This document shows positions 16,924-27,500 of a DNA stretch of 40,525 nt, one piece after another; position 1 is the stretch's first letter; the number at the start of each line of letters is the position of its first letter. Position numbers and translations under genes: made by a program. The notes below the pieces were generated by a model. It was not told where the DNA came from, did not search any database, and saw nothing but the letters and a program-made list of their open reading frames with translations. This DNA is from an uncultured Bacteroidota bacterium (GTDB lineage Bacteria; Bacteroidota; Bacteroidia; Chitinophagales; Saprospiraceae): contig CALMBD010000194.1 in assembly GCA_937861115.1 (NCBI GenBank), forward strand, positions 1 to 40,525, written 5' to 3'.

Positions 16924-18441
16924 TTATTGCACATCCCACCACAAGCGGGTGGAAAGCTTGTCCGAACCACCCAGGAGGGAAACTCCGCCCTGATAACCGG
17001 TTGCGTTTTGCGTTTGCTCGTTGGAAGGATACGTAAGGCGAAGGGGCGCGGGGCTGTTGCCCGTATCAAAAAGTGCTCCCTCAACCGGCGCCTCAATCTT
17101 CATGAAGTCGAGACGACGCCATTCAGACCAGCTTTGTACGCCCTGCATAAACATGGCCAGCCATTTCTGAACGCCGATTTTCTGCTTCCAGTCGCCCTGA
17201 GCAGTTGTGTAGCTCACGTCGGTTTGACCGATATAGTCGTTGATCGCCGTTGCGTCGGTGATGCCCCATTCGTTCATGGACGCCGTAATACCCGCATTGT
17301 ACCATTCTTCTGCAGAACCGGGTACCATCCATCCGCGCTCATGCGCTTCGGCCAGGATAAAACAAACCTCGGAGTACGTCATGAGGATCATCGGCGCGCT
17401 GGCGGCCAATACATCCGTCGACCTGAAATCAGCCGCTCCGGCTACTGCCATAGCGCCGCTGGGCTGGCTGTAATCTTCGGGGACTTCACCGGCAGCCGTA
17501 GAGCTGGTTTGGCCGAACGGACGGCCAAAGTAGCCGCCACCGTTGACTTTTTCGTCAGCATAAACCGCAAGACGCGGATCATTGAGCGGCTTAAGGGTTT
17601 TGTCGATCAGGACATCGCTCAGGCAAAAGTCGGCGTTGCCGCGATTGATGCGGTCCTGGTTCAGCGGGTTATTGTTCGGCTGACCGTCGAGGTAGGTAAA
17701 ATAGGCGTTGTCGCCGGTGCTGGTGAAAGCACCTGCTGCAGCCTGTTCCACGATCGATTTTGCCGTTTGCGGTTCCACATCAGACATACGCATACCGATA
17801 CGGAGGCGAAGAGAATTGGCAAACCTTTTCCAGTGGGTCATATCACCGCTGTAGATGACATCCGAGCTACCGAAGCTGCCTTCGCTTTCATCTATCGCTG
17901 CAATGGCATCCTGCAGTTCGCGATCCAGTGCAAAATACACATCCTTCTGGCTATCGTACTTGGGTGTACGGTTTTCACTACCCAAAAGGGCTTCGCTGTA
18001 GGGTATGGGACCCCAGATATCGGTCATGTGGTGGTATACACACACTTTCAGGATGGCCGCAATTGCATTCTGGTTGTTCGCTTTCGGCGTTCCGGCCGCT
18101 GCACCGGCATTGTTAAGTTTGATGATCTCCTCGAGATCGCGCAGTGAACTGGAGTAGTAGGCTGCCCAGTAACTGTTGACGATACCGGTCCGGAAATTCC
18201 AGCGGCTTTCGTCGGTGTAGTTATTCTGAGCCCAGTATTCGGAAACAAGCAGGCCAAAGCGCGCGTTGAGCCACTCGTCCCAGATATCATCAGCCATGGC
18301 CTTTTCGGCGCTGGTGATCAGGAAGTCGACGGGCACCTCGCTGGGGTTATTCGGGTCAACGTTGATATCCCCGAAGTTTTTGCCGCAGGAGACCGAAATC
18401 AAAAGCCCCATTGCGACGAGTGCATATTTTATATTTTTCAT
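16924..18441 (-). CDS. SusD/RagB-family nutrient-binding outer-membrane lipoprotein (locus 1)
   Basis: SusD-type proteins are surface lipoproteins that sit as a lid on a SusC barrel and hand substrate to it. The 505-residue product starts with a lipoprotein signal (MKNIKYALVAMGLLISVSC, lipobox cysteine followed by G). The GDINVDPNNPSEVP motif right after the cysteine is typical of the SusD-like_2 subgroup. Helical TPR-like sequence follows (KVCVYHHMTDIWGPIPYSEAL), and the C terminus has WRRLDFMK. The ATG at 18441 is preferred over a TTG two codons upstream. It lies 44 nt downstream of the SusC gene at 18486-21887 and ends before a strong terminator, so the pair is a closed two-gene operon. 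No carbohydrate-active enzyme is adjacent; the ligand is unknown. Confidence 0.92.
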   Translation of the reverse strand: MKNIKYALVAMGLLISVSCGKNFGDINVDPNNPSEVPVDFLITSAEKAMADDIWDEWLNARFGLLVSEYWAQNNYTDESRWNFRTGIVNSYWAAYYSSSLRDLEEIIKLNNAGAAAGTPKANNQNAIAAILKVCVYHHMTDIWGPIPYSEALLGSENRTPKYDSQKDVYFALDRELQDAIAAIDESEGSFGSSDVIYSGDMTHWKRFANSLRLRIGMRMSDVEPQTAKSIVEQAAAGAFTSTGDNAYFTYLDGQPNNNPLNQDRINRGNADFCLSDVLIDKTLKPLNDPRLAVYADEKVNGGGYFGRPFGQTSSTAAGEVPEDYSQPSGAMAVAGAADFRSTDVLAASAPMILMTYSEVCFILAEAHERGWMVPGSAEEWYNAGITASMNEWGITDATAINDYIGQTDVSYTTAQGDWKQKIGVQKWLAMFMQGVQSWSEWRRLDFMKIEAPVEGALFDTGNSPAPLRLTYPSNEQTQNATGYQGGVSLLGGSDKLSTRLWWDVQ

Positions 18442-18485
18442 AATCAATGGTTGTTTAATTTTCTGAAAGTCAGAATTTTAAAAGA

Positions 18486-21400
18486 TCAGAAGCGGAGGCT
18501 TACATTGACGCCAATCGAACGTGTGCTGGGCAATGCGCCACCTTCAAGACCCTGAATATTGCCGCTGGAGATGGCAGAATCCGGATCAACGTTCGGAATG
18601 TTTTTGTGCAGGATGGCGAGGTTGCGACCTACCACGCTGACTTTTACGTCCTGTACGCCTGCGGCGCCCAGCCATCTTTTCGGCAGGGTGTAGCCAAGGC
18701 TCAGTTCACGCAGTTTGACGAAAGAGCCGTCGTATACGTCGGCAGCGCCGATAACATAGCCGCCATTGGCGAAGAAGTGATCCTGTGCGCCTATTGCCGT
18801 GGAATTGGAAACGCCGGTCGACTCATAAATTTCGTCGCCCGTTACATTCGGGTCGCCTTCATTGGCCACGATCAGGTTGCCGTCGTTGTCGTATGCAGCA
18901 ACAACACCGTCGACGATAACACCGTCTTCGCGGATATTGCCTACTGCCGTTTCAGCGAACAGACCAGAGTATTTGCCCCAGGTGTTGGTCAGCGAGAAGA
19001 TCTTGCCGCCTTTGCGGAAATCAACAAAGCCGCCGAGGGTAATACCTTTGAAGGTAAAGCTGGTCATCACGCCACCCGTCAGGTCGGGCAGTACGCTGCC
19101 GAGCGGAACCACGGTCGGAGTAGTCAGGTAAAAACCGCCTTCGTCAACCAGTTTGTTGCCGGCAGCATCGTAAATATAGTCGTAGCCGAGGATCGTGCCG
19201 AAGGACTGGCCTTCAAAAGCATTAAGCGAAACGGCAAACGGCGCATTGATGATCGGAATGTTTGTAAGAGTCGGGTCGTCGGCGTTGAGTTCGATGATCT
19301 TGTTGGTGTTCTTGCCTACATTAAACGTAATATCCCAGGAAAAGTCTTTCATGCGGATTGGCACGACGTTAAGCGATATCTCATAGCCTTTGTTTTCGAT
19401 TTCCCCTGCATTGATGAACTGGCGGGTGTAACCCGTCGTCGGTGTAGTACCAAGCGGAATGATCTGGTTCAGCGTTTTTCCCGTGTAATACGTAGCGTCG
19501 ATACCGATGCGGCTGTCGAAGAAACGCAGGTCGATACCGATCTCCTGAGACCGTGTCTCTTCCGGCTTCAGGTCCAGGTTGTTCAGTGTGTTGGGCACGG
19601 TAAACGACGGGTTGCTGCCGAAGTTATCGTTAGAACTGTAAACCGTCGAGATGACATAAGGATCAGCATCGCCGCCGACTTTGGCCCATCCGAGACGCAG
19701 TTTACCAAAGGTCAGGACGTTGCTCTTGAAAAATTCCGAGAACACAAAACTAAGCGATGCGGAGGGGTAGAAGTACGAGTTGTTGGCCTCCGGCAGTGTA
19801 GACGACCAGTCATTACGGCCGGTCAGGTCGAGATACAGCCACGATTTCCAGCCCAGGGTAAGTCCGCCGAAGATACTTTCCACTTCCCTTTGGTTCAGGG
19901 TGTTGAATACATCGGGGCGCTCGAGCGAGTTCTGTACGCGATACAAGCCGGGAACGTTCAGGCCGCCACGGGTGGAACCGTAGCTGCGGTTGAGGCTGGT
20001 CCAGCGCTTGTTGCCGCCCACAAAAGCGGTCACATTGAGTTGCTCGTTGAATACATACCGGTCGCCGCGCAGGATAACGTCGGCGTTGGTCTCGTCAAAA
20101 CGGTACACATCTTCCGCATACATGGATGTGGCGATACTACCCACAGCGATACGCTCTTCGCGCTGTTCGTTGTAGAAGTCTTTCAACACGCGGCCGGTGA
20201 GGCTGAGCCAGTCGTTGAGTTTCCAGGTCATGCCCATATTGCCGAAAATACGGTTGCGGCTGTCGTTCTGAAAGTTTTCGTAACGCGTCCAGTACGGGTT
20301 GTCCCAATATTGCGGATTGGGGTTGGTAGCGCTGATACGGTTCCAGGTACGCTGGCTGCCGTCCGGATTCTTGTAGGCGCGCAGGTCGTCGATGACGAGT
20401 TCGCGGTGCCACCACTGGTTGAACATTTGAGCGACGTTGAGGCCATCGCCGTCGTAACCGGTGGATGAGCGGCCTACTGCGCTGTTACCAACATAGTTGA
20501 CCCCTACGAATGCCTGGAGTTTTTCGGAAAGTTTGGCGTCGCCGTTAAAGCTTACCGTATTGCGCTTCAGGGTGCTGTTGGGGAAAATACCGCTTTGGTC
20601 GAGGCGGTTGTACGCCAGGCGAAATGTAGCCCGGTCGTTGCCGCCGTCAAGTGCAATGCCATTGCTCCAGGTGGAACCTCTTTCAAAGAAGTCTCTTGGG
20701 TTGTTCGGTGAAGCAGCCCAGGCGCGCGATTTGCCGAAGTGATCGGTATCCCAGGAATCCCAGGAGTTCCAGTCGCGGAAATAAAGGCCTTGCTGATTGG
20801 AGCCAAAGCCATTGTCGAAAGAATAGCGGTTCTGGCCCGAGCCGAATTTCAGATCGGCAAGGTGCTGAAAATGTTCGTCGGTGGAAATGTCGAATGCCGT
20901 ACCAAAACTTTCATCGACGCCGTAGAACGGAACGAGGTCGAAAGACTGGTAGGTACCTACGACAGCACCACCGGAATTGTATGCCGTGTACGGGATTTTG
21001 TAGTAGCCCGAACCGTCGGCGTAACCGCGCGGGCGCAGGTCAACACCGCCGCCGTAGCGATTCTGGTAGTCAGGCAATACCAGGATGTCATCCGAAGTAA
21101 AGTTACTGGTTACCGTGACGCCAATGCCTTTGCGTGACTTGGCATTTCCTTTTTTTGTAGTGATCATGACCACACCGTTCATACCGCGCGAACCGTACAA
21201 TGCGGCAGCAGCCTGGCCCTTGAGAACAGAGATATTCTCAATATCGTCGGGGTTGATGTCCTGGATGGTGTTGCCGTAATCGTAGCCACCACCACCGCGG
21301 CGCTGGTCGTTGGTGGTAAAGTTGGAGTTATCCATCGGCACACCGTCTACAACGAAAAGCGGCTGGTTTTCGCCATTGATCGAACGAACGCCACGAATGA

Positions 21401-21887
21401 GGATACGGCTGGAGCCGCCGAGGTTGCCCGAGCTGCCCACGACCTGAACCCCTGCGGCGCGGCCGGCAAGCTGGTTCACGATATTGGCATCCCGTACATT
21501 GGTGAGGTCGGCCCCATCGATTTTTTCAACAGCATAGCCCAGTGATTTTTCCGAGCGGTTGATGTTGAGGGCCGTGACAACTGTTTCTTCCAGTTGGATA
21601 CCGGCTTTCATGACCACGTCAACTACGTTGGATGCGCCAAGCGTAATCTCCTGTGTGGCATAACCGGTGTAATTGACCACCAGAATAGTACCACCGGCCG
21701 GCACCTCAAGGGTATACCGGCCATTGACATCGGTGAATGTACCTACTCTGGAATCTTTAACGCGCACGGTGGCGCCAATGAGGGTTTCGCCGTCGTCGCC
21801 GGATACAGTACCGCTGACGACTCGCTGTGACAGGGCTATGCCTGCAACAGCTAAAACCAACCAAATGGTTGTTAGTAATCGCTTCAT
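18486..21887 (-). CDS. SusC/RagA-family TonB-linked outer-membrane transporter (locus 1)
   Basis: This 1133-residue protein is a TonB-dependent active importer of the SusC family. It has a signal peptide (1-20, ending ALSQ), a carboxypeptidase-like regulatory beta-sandwich (about 22-105, VSGTVSGDDGETLIGATV), a plug domain (about 110-240, containing ILIRGVRS, FVVDGVPMDN and ALYGSRGMNGVVMITTKKG) and a 22-strand-type barrel ending in GVNVSLRF. These are the standard SusC hallmarks. The N-terminal domain is strikingly similar to that of the SusC at 29793-32924, which suggests a local duplication. The downstream gene encodes its SusD partner. The promoter box at 22002-22009 implies a leader of roughly 110 nt. 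Confidence 0.95.
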   Translation of the reverse strand: MKRLLTTIWLVLAVAGIALSQRVVSGTVSGDDGETLIGATVRVKDSRVGTFTDVNGRYTLEVPAGGTILVVNYTGYATQEITLGASNVVDVVMKAGIQLEETVVTALNINRSEKSLGYAVEKIDGADLTNVRDANIVNQLAGRAAGVQVVGSSGNLGGSSRILIRGVRSINGENQPLFVVDGVPMDNSNFTTNDQRRGGGGYDYGNTIQDINPDDIENISVLKGQAAAALYGSRGMNGVVMITTKKGNAKSRKGIGVTVTSNFTSDDILVLPDYQNRYGGGVDLRPRGYADGSGYYKIPYTAYNSGGAVVGTYQSFDLVPFYGVDESFGTAFDISTDEHFQHLADLKFGSGQNRYSFDNGFGSNQQGLYFRDWNSWDSWDTDHFGKSRAWAASPNNPRDFFERGSTWSNGIALDGGNDRATFRLAYNRLDQSGIFPNSTLKRNTVSFNGDAKLSEKLQAFVGVNYVGNSAVGRSSTGYDGDGLNVAQMFNQWWHRELVIDDLRAYKNPDGSQRTWNRISATNPNPQYWDNPYWTRYENFQNDSRNRIFGNMGMTWKLNDWLSLTGRVLKDFYNEQREERIAVGSIATSMYAEDVYRFDETNADVILRGDRYVFNEQLNVTAFVGGNKRWTSLNRSYGSTRGGLNVPGLYRVQNSLERPDVFNTLNQREVESIFGGLTLGWKSWLYLDLTGRNDWSSTLPEANNSYFYPSASLSFVFSEFFKSNVLTFGKLRLGWAKVGGDADPYVISTVYSSNDNFGSNPSFTVPNTLNNLDLKPEETRSQEIGIDLRFFDSRIGIDATYYTGKTLNQIIPLGTTPTTGYTRQFINAGEIENKGYEISLNVVPIRMKDFSWDITFNVGKNTNKIIELNADDPTLTNIPIINAPFAVSLNAFEGQSFGTILGYDYIYDAAGNKLVDEGGFYLTTPTVVPLGSVLPDLTGGVMTSFTFKGITLGGFVDFRKGGKIFSLTNTWGKYSGLFAETAVGNIREDGVIVDGVVAAYDNDGNLIVANEGDPNVTGDEIYESTGVSNSTAIGAQDHFFANGGYVIGAADVYDGSFVKLRELSLGYTLPKRWLGAAGVQDVKVSVVGRNLAILHKNIPNVDPDSAISSGNIQGLEGGALPSTRSIGVNVSLRF

Positions 21888-22001
21888 ACGAAAATTTGTT
21901 TTGGTTATAGAAAAGCAAAAGATTACAATCGAAAAAGGCTAGCGGGGCCACTATTTCGAATAAAAATTAAAGAAAAAATGTCTTTTCAGGGCTTATTATG
22001 G

Positions 22002-22009
22002 CAAAGATA
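22002..22009 (-). promoter_or_regulatory. Putative -7 element for SusC/SusD locus 1
   Basis: The minus strand reads TATCTTTG, an exact TAnnTTTG match, 115 nt upstream of the SusC start. A TTGC or ATTG near 22025-22029 is the closest candidate for a -33 element and is imperfect. Confidence 0.5.
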
Positions 22010-22167
22010 GTTATTTTTTCGACCTGCAATCATTCGCGGGGCAAGGCAAAACGCACACATAGTATTTAGAGCCTGTCTTCATAAGTACGACCCGCCTTCA
22101 AAATCAACTCCCGCTATGACACCCGGCTGTTACCTGTGCGACTGAAAAAGCGCCACTACAAAAAACA

Positions 22168-22200
22168 GCCGCCTTGCAAACACAGGGTTTGCAAGGCGGC
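22168..22200 (-). terminator. Intrinsic terminator of SusC/SusD locus 2
   Basis: GCCGCCTTGCAAAC (22168-22181) and its exact reverse complement (22187-22200) flank a 5-nt loop. On the minus strand the stem is followed by TGTTTTTTG. It lies 32 nt after the stop of the small lipoprotein gene. Confidence 0.88.
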
Positions 22201-22231
22201 AAGGTACAGGATTGTTTTCAGTCAGCCTTTA

Positions 22232-22801
22232 TTACTGTACAGCAAGGTACCGCAGGGAATGCGCGGGATAAAAGTGTTCACTTTCAAAAAGGCTGCTGTT
22301 TACAATAGCACTGGCAGGTACGATTGTTCCGTCAGTAAGGGTAAGATCACATTCGATGAACAGATAATCGTTCACAGCCAGATCACCGAGTCCGATGCCG
22401 AGCCCCGACAGGATATCGTTGAGCGGAATGGAAAAGGCTGCTTGCGGATATTTGTCGTCGGATGGTATGACAAAAGCGCTGCCGGGGACCGTCGTCACGC
22501 GTACCCGTGGTCCGGTTTCCGTCTGGCGGGCATATACGTCGACCTGGCTCAGGCTGTTCAGATCGTCGGACAGGAAGGCCGCTTCAAATTCAAATTTTTC
22601 AGTGGACGGGTCGCCGCTCAGGCTGAATTTATCCACGGAGCCGCGATAGGAAATATCATTGAGGTTGTCAACGGCAGTTCCTCTCAGGGCAATGATAGAG
22701 CCTTTGGTGAGTTTGTCGATCTGCAGCGGATCCAGTTCAGAATCGGTGCAGGCAAAGCAAAAACACAGCAGGCCGAAAAGGAGCATTGCAATATTTTTCA
22801 T
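22232..22801 (-). CDS. Small lipoprotein co-encoded with SusC/SusD locus 2 (function unknown)
   Basis: The 189-residue product has a lipoprotein signal (MKNIAMLLFGLLCFCFAC, followed by T-D-S), so it is probably anchored in the outer membrane. The rest is rich in short hydrophobic strands and acidic residues and reads like a single beta-sandwich; no cysteine or catalytic motif follows the lipobox. It is the third gene of the operon, 39 nt after the SusD stop and before the terminator, which is the position where accessory surface-glycan binding lipoproteins of the SusE/SusF kind are often found. I do not recognise the family and see no sequence evidence for a glycan site, so a substrate-binding role is inference from position only. 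Confidence 0.8.
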   Translation of the reverse strand: MKNIAMLLFGLLCFCFACTDSELDPLQIDKLTKGSIIALRGTAVDNLNDISYRGSVDKFSLSGDPSTEKFEFEAAFLSDDLNSLSQVDVYARQTETGPRVRVTTVPGSAFVIPSDDKYPQAAFSIPLNDILSGLGIGLGDLAVNDYLFIECDLTLTDGTIVPASAIVNSSLFESEHFYPAHSLRYLAVQ

Positions 22802-22840
22802 GTCTAAAGACTTGTTTTTTAATGTTAAGATTTGGTGTGA

Positions 22841-24514
22841 TCAATAAACGAAGTTATCTGGGTTGTTATCCCAGAATACTTTGTTGACCCCGGAAATATT
22901 CTTCTGCGTCGCCGAACTGTTCAGGTTGACGTAGTCGGCCGGGTAGATCAGCGAACGGACAAAATTGCCTGGGTTAGCTGCGCGGGTCGGCTGCATGTCG
23001 GAAGGCTTGCCCGTACGGCGATACATGTTGTAGGCTTCAATACCATTGCCCCACAGCGCGATATAGTATTCTTTCATGATCACGCCAAGTTTTTCGTCGT
23101 TGTTTGCCGCAGCGTCGTACAGGGCAGCTACGGCATCCTTATAGTCCATAATGGAAGGTTCCAGCGCAGCCGGAACGGTCTGGCCTTTTGCAGCGCCGAA
23201 TGCGCGTACACGTGCAATGGATTTGTCCACCCCTGAAAGCATGAGCGCTTTTGCGTCGCCCGTCGTGCCAAGTGTCAGGGCAGCCTCTGCTTTGAGAAAA
23301 TCTGTGTAGCTGGCCATCCAAATCGGTTCGATACCGGCGCCATTGGCGCCCTGGCCTTGTATGGCGAGGCCCTGATAGTTCGGATCGTCCGGATTCACGT
23401 CGACACGACCACCAGCCGGGTAAACGCCGAAGCACGTCAGCGCGCGGCCATCCGGCGGAATACCGTCGTTGTTGCCGTGGTCGCGGCCAAAGAAACCGGG
23501 GTCGAATGCACACCAGGCCTGGTTGGGGCCGTAGTGGCTCGGACGCGGGCTGATGATGCAGGGGATGGATTCGGGCTCGTCGGCAAGGGCCGTGGCGATG
23601 CTGCCTACCTGGCGGTAGAAATAGTATCTCCAGCGGGGATCTTCCACACCTTTCTGCTTGTAGCTCACGAGCATGTAGTAGTTGCTCAGGTAGCCGTCGG
23701 CATTACCGCCGGTACCGGGCTGGTACATCTGGCGGTACAGCGGGTGGCGCGAACGTGCCGGCACGTCGGCGGTAGCATACTTATAGGTAAACTCTTCCGC
23801 ATCGGTATCGATCAGGTCTTTGCCGAGCAGTTCTTCGATCTTGGCCTTGGCGCCCGAATCGGTCAACCGAAGGTTCAGGTATGCCTTGAGCTTCAATGTA
23901 TTGGCCAAGGCGGTCCATTTGGCGGCATTTCCTCCGAAATACACGTCGCGTGTGAGGCTTCCGGTAGCCGTTTGGCCCAACAGTGCAATGGCCTCATCCA
24001 GAATGGTAATGGCGGCAGCATAGATGGACTGACCGGAGTCGGTGCCCGGGTTGAAGCCTTCTGCGCCGAGTGAACCTTTCAACGCCTGGCTGTAGGGAAC
24101 ATCATTGAACAGGTCGACCAGGGTGAGCAGCACATAAGCTTTCAGTACGCGAGCCGATCCGGAGTGTACGGTAAGGCCGGTACCGTCGGTGCGGCTCAGC
24201 AGGGTTTCGATCTGGATCAGTACGTCCTGATAGGCGCGGTTCCAGATATCATTATGCGTCTGCGGCTGGTATGCGCGTTCGTATACGTCGCCGCCGGTCA
24301 TGGCAACCATGCGCGACAGCTCCATGGAAGGCACATTGGCTTCCGCCACGAAATCGCCGAAATCCAGCTGGATTTTGTTCATTAACAGGTTCACGTCGAG
24401 ATTGCCGACGCCAACTTCGTTAGGGTTTTCCAGATTTTCCTCCAGGTCGGTTATACCGCACGACCCGGCGACAAACAGAAAAACCAGGCAGGATAGTTTC
24501 AATATATTTTTCAT
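22841..24514 (-). CDS. SusD/RagB-family nutrient-binding outer-membrane lipoprotein (locus 2)
   Basis: This 557-residue lipoprotein has a lipobox ending FVAGSC after MKNILKLSC, followed by GITDLEENLENPNEVG, the N-P-N-E/S signature of SusD-like_2 proteins. Typical later features are AYVLLTLVDLFNDVPYSQAL, ANTLKLKAYLNLRL and the helical KEYYIALWGNGIEAYNMYRRTG segment near the C terminus. It starts 20 nt after the stop of the SusC gene at 24535-27765 and precedes the small lipoprotein gene. It is about 50 residues longer than the SusD of locus 1, mostly in the central loops, consistent with a different ligand. The substrate cannot be inferred from its neighbours. Confidence 0.92.
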   Translation of the reverse strand: MKNILKLSCLVFLFVAGSCGITDLEENLENPNEVGVGNLDVNLLMNKIQLDFGDFVAEANVPSMELSRMVAMTGGDVYERAYQPQTHNDIWNRAYQDVLIQIETLLSRTDGTGLTVHSGSARVLKAYVLLTLVDLFNDVPYSQALKGSLGAEGFNPGTDSGQSIYAAAITILDEAIALLGQTATGSLTRDVYFGGNAAKWTALANTLKLKAYLNLRLTDSGAKAKIEELLGKDLIDTDAEEFTYKYATADVPARSRHPLYRQMYQPGTGGNADGYLSNYYMLVSYKQKGVEDPRWRYYFYRQVGSIATALADEPESIPCIISPRPSHYGPNQAWCAFDPGFFGRDHGNNDGIPPDGRALTCFGVYPAGGRVDVNPDDPNYQGLAIQGQGANGAGIEPIWMASYTDFLKAEAALTLGTTGDAKALMLSGVDKSIARVRAFGAAKGQTVPAALEPSIMDYKDAVAALYDAAANNDEKLGVIMKEYYIALWGNGIEAYNMYRRTGKPSDMQPTRAANPGNFVRSLIYPADYVNLNSSATQKNISGVNKVFWDNNPDNFVY

Positions 24515-24534
24515 AACGATGGATGTTGCTTTGT

Positions 24535-27500
24535 TTAGAAGTTAACTTTCAGGTTTACGCCGTAACGCTTGGCCGACGGGCCACCGAGGAAGTCGAAGCC
24601 CAAACCGTTGCTGGTACCAAATGCGGTGCGATCCGGGTCGACCTTTGAGTATTTCGGCGTATTGTAGGCGCGGAACCAAAGGTTGTTGCCAATAGCCGAG
24701 ATGGTAACATTCTCGACAAATGAGTTGCGCAGCCAGCGTGTCGGCAGCGTGTAGGTCACCGACAATTCGCGCAGGCGCAGGCGTGTGCCGTCAAAAATAC
24801 CGCGGTCGTCTGGTCCGCCGCCGATAATGGTGTTGGCGAAAAATACGCCGGATGCAGGCTGCGGGATATTGTTGGGCTCGCCGGTTTCTTCCAGAACGCC
24901 CGGGAGAATAACCGGTAGTTCGGGGTTGAAGTCTTCGAGTTCCTTTGCTACGCCGCGGCCGATAAGCGCACCGGCAGAGAACGAATAGATATCCCCACCC
25001 TTGACGAAATCGAGTTGACCGCCGATAGTCAGGCTTTTGAACAACACAAAATCACTGAAGCCGGAAATCATGTAGTCCGGGTTCGGGTCGCCGATGATGT
25101 CGATTTCCGACGACAGTTTATAGTCGCCGTTAGAGGTGATCAGCAGTTCGCCCGTACGGCCGTCTGCACCGTTGCGCACGGCATAGGTACCCTGAATAAC
25201 ACCGTAAGGCTGGCCTTCGATGGCAAAGTTGCCAAGGTTGGTAAAGCCGCTGATAAGAATCTCTTTCGATCCTTCCGGGAGTTTTTCCACTTTCGACTTG
25301 TTCTTGGTGTAGTTGGCACGCAGGTTCCATGTAAAGTTTTCCAGGCGTACCGGGGTAAGGGAAATGCCCAGTTCGATACCCTTGTTGGAAATAGTACCTG
25401 CGTTAATGGTCGTTTCGTCAAAGCCGGTAGAGGGATCGAGTGTACGGCCGACGATCTGGTCTTCTGCCGTACGGTCGTAAACGGAAAGGTCGATTCCGAA
25501 ACGGTTGCTGAACATGCGAAGGTCAAGACCAAATTCGAGTTCTTTCTGCAACTCGGGCTTCAGATCCGGGTTAGCCAGCAAGCCGGGAAGGCTGAGTGTA
25601 ATCACGTTGCCGAGGTTGTCGACCGATGCGTTGGACGCCAGCGTCAGGTACGGGCGGGTGCGGTACGGCGTGGCGAAGTTGGCAGATGTGCCGTAGCCGA
25701 CGCGCAATTTCAGGAAATTGAGGGTCTTGGACTCGAGTCCTTCAAACGCCTGCGTCGGAATAAACGACAGACTGAAGCCCGGATAGAACAGGCTGCGGTA
25801 TTCTTTTTCGTGTGTGGACGCCCAGTCGTTGCGGCCCTGCACGTTCAGGTACAAGTAATTTCTGTAACCCAGCGTCACGTCGCCAAAAGCGCCGAGAATA
25901 ATCTGTTTTTGCCTGTAGTTCAGGTTGTTGCCGCGAAGATCCCGGTCGTTGTTGTCGATAAAATTGCGGTGCTCCAGCAGGCCGAATACGACCTGGTTGG
26001 TGCTTTCCAGACCAGTCTGGCTGTAAGTATCCTGACGGCCGTTTACCCCGATATTCGCCGTGAAGTCGATATCGTTGGTGATGTTTTTGCCACCCGACAG
26101 GATGATGGAGTGGTCATAAATCGAATTGCGGCCGCTGGTGGTGCGGTACAGACCCGTTGCAAAGGCCGTAAGGGTGGATGGGAAGCCCGATGCGCCGCGG
26201 TTCACCCAGTACTCCTGGTCTTCGTTGTAGTTGTCGATACCGATGCGGTAGGCGAGTTTGAGCCAGTTCATCAGCGCATAATCCACGCGCATTACGCTCA
26301 GGAATCGGTCGGTATAGTTGCCCTGGCGTGAATTTTCAAGCAGCCAGCGCGGGTTGGTGATGTCGCCGCCGTTGCGGTAGTACACGGGAGCGCCAGTTAC
26401 CGGGTTTTGGTATGGCCAGCCCATGAGGTCGATATTGCGCGGCACATAAAAAAGGTTGGCAAAAACGGAGGGACCTCCGTTGGAGTTACTTCCAAGACCT
26501 GCGCCCACGGTCGGGGTTTTGAAGTCCGTTTTTACATAGGAGAAATTACCCGTGAACGTAATCTTTTTCGTCAGGTTGGCAATACCGCCGATGCTGAAAT
26601 TGTAACGGGTCAGGTCATTGTTCTTGATATAGCCCTCTTCACCCGTACGGCCGAAGCTAACGTTGAAACTACCGATATCGCCGCTGACGCCGGCATTGAA
26701 CGACGTAGTCAGCGAGTTTCCGGTCTGGAAGAAATCCTTTACGTTGTTCGGATAGGCGCGCGGGATGTATGGATCATTGTCGCCCGCTGCGCCTGCCGCC
26801 TGCTGGAACTCCGGATACTCCGGGAACAGGTTGCGGTGCTCCCAATAGGGGTGGCGCGGTGCGTTCGCCGGGCGTTCGCCGGTAAATACAGAACCCCAGT
26901 TGGAGAAAAACTCACCGTAGTCGCCATCGAAACCGTTGCCCCATTTGTTCTGGTATTCCGGTACGTATGCCTGTATCTGGTGGTACGACTGGCTGAAGGA
27001 GGCCGTGAATCGCTTTCTGGAACCTGCGCCGGTTTTGGTTGTCACCAGGATGACACCGTTGCGGCCCTGTGAGCCGTAGAGTGTGGTGGCGCTGAGACCG
27101 CGCAGAATGCTGATGCTGGCGATGTTGTTCGGATCGATGTCGAGGTTGCGCGTAGGCGTTACGTTACCATCATTGAAGTTGTTGTTCTCGTTGGCACTGG
27201 TATTGATCGGCACGCCGTCGACAATCCACAGCGGCTGTGAATTACCGGAAATGGTGCTGGTACCCCGAATATTGATCTTGGTACCCGAGCCCGCGAGGCC
27301 GGAAGCATTCACGATGTTCACGCCGGGAGCGCGGCCGATGAGTGCGCGTGCAACGTCTGTCTCGGGCTTTTCAGCGATGTCCTGTGCATTCACGACAGTA
27401 GCCGCATAGCCCAGGGCTTTTTTATCGCGTTTGATACCCAAAGCAGTCACGACGATCTCCTGCAGTGCTTCCGCGCTTTCGGAGATCACCACGTCCAGAA

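Larger units (their letters stand above)
21888..22231. other. Intergenic region between locus 2 and locus 1
   Basis: This 344-nt gap contains the SusC leader and promoter of locus 1 and the terminator of locus 2. No convincing ORF or RNA gene is visible. The bases just upstream of the SusC start resemble the equivalent stretch before the locus 2 SusC (GAAAATT, then TTTGGTTA and AGAAAA). Confidence 0.6.

Noticed and set aside
16667..16942. A 91-codon minus-strand ORF between SusD locus 1 and lon
   Set aside because: It overlaps the SusD 3' end and the terminator hairpin, is cysteine- and serine-rich in no recognisable pattern, and has no start context.
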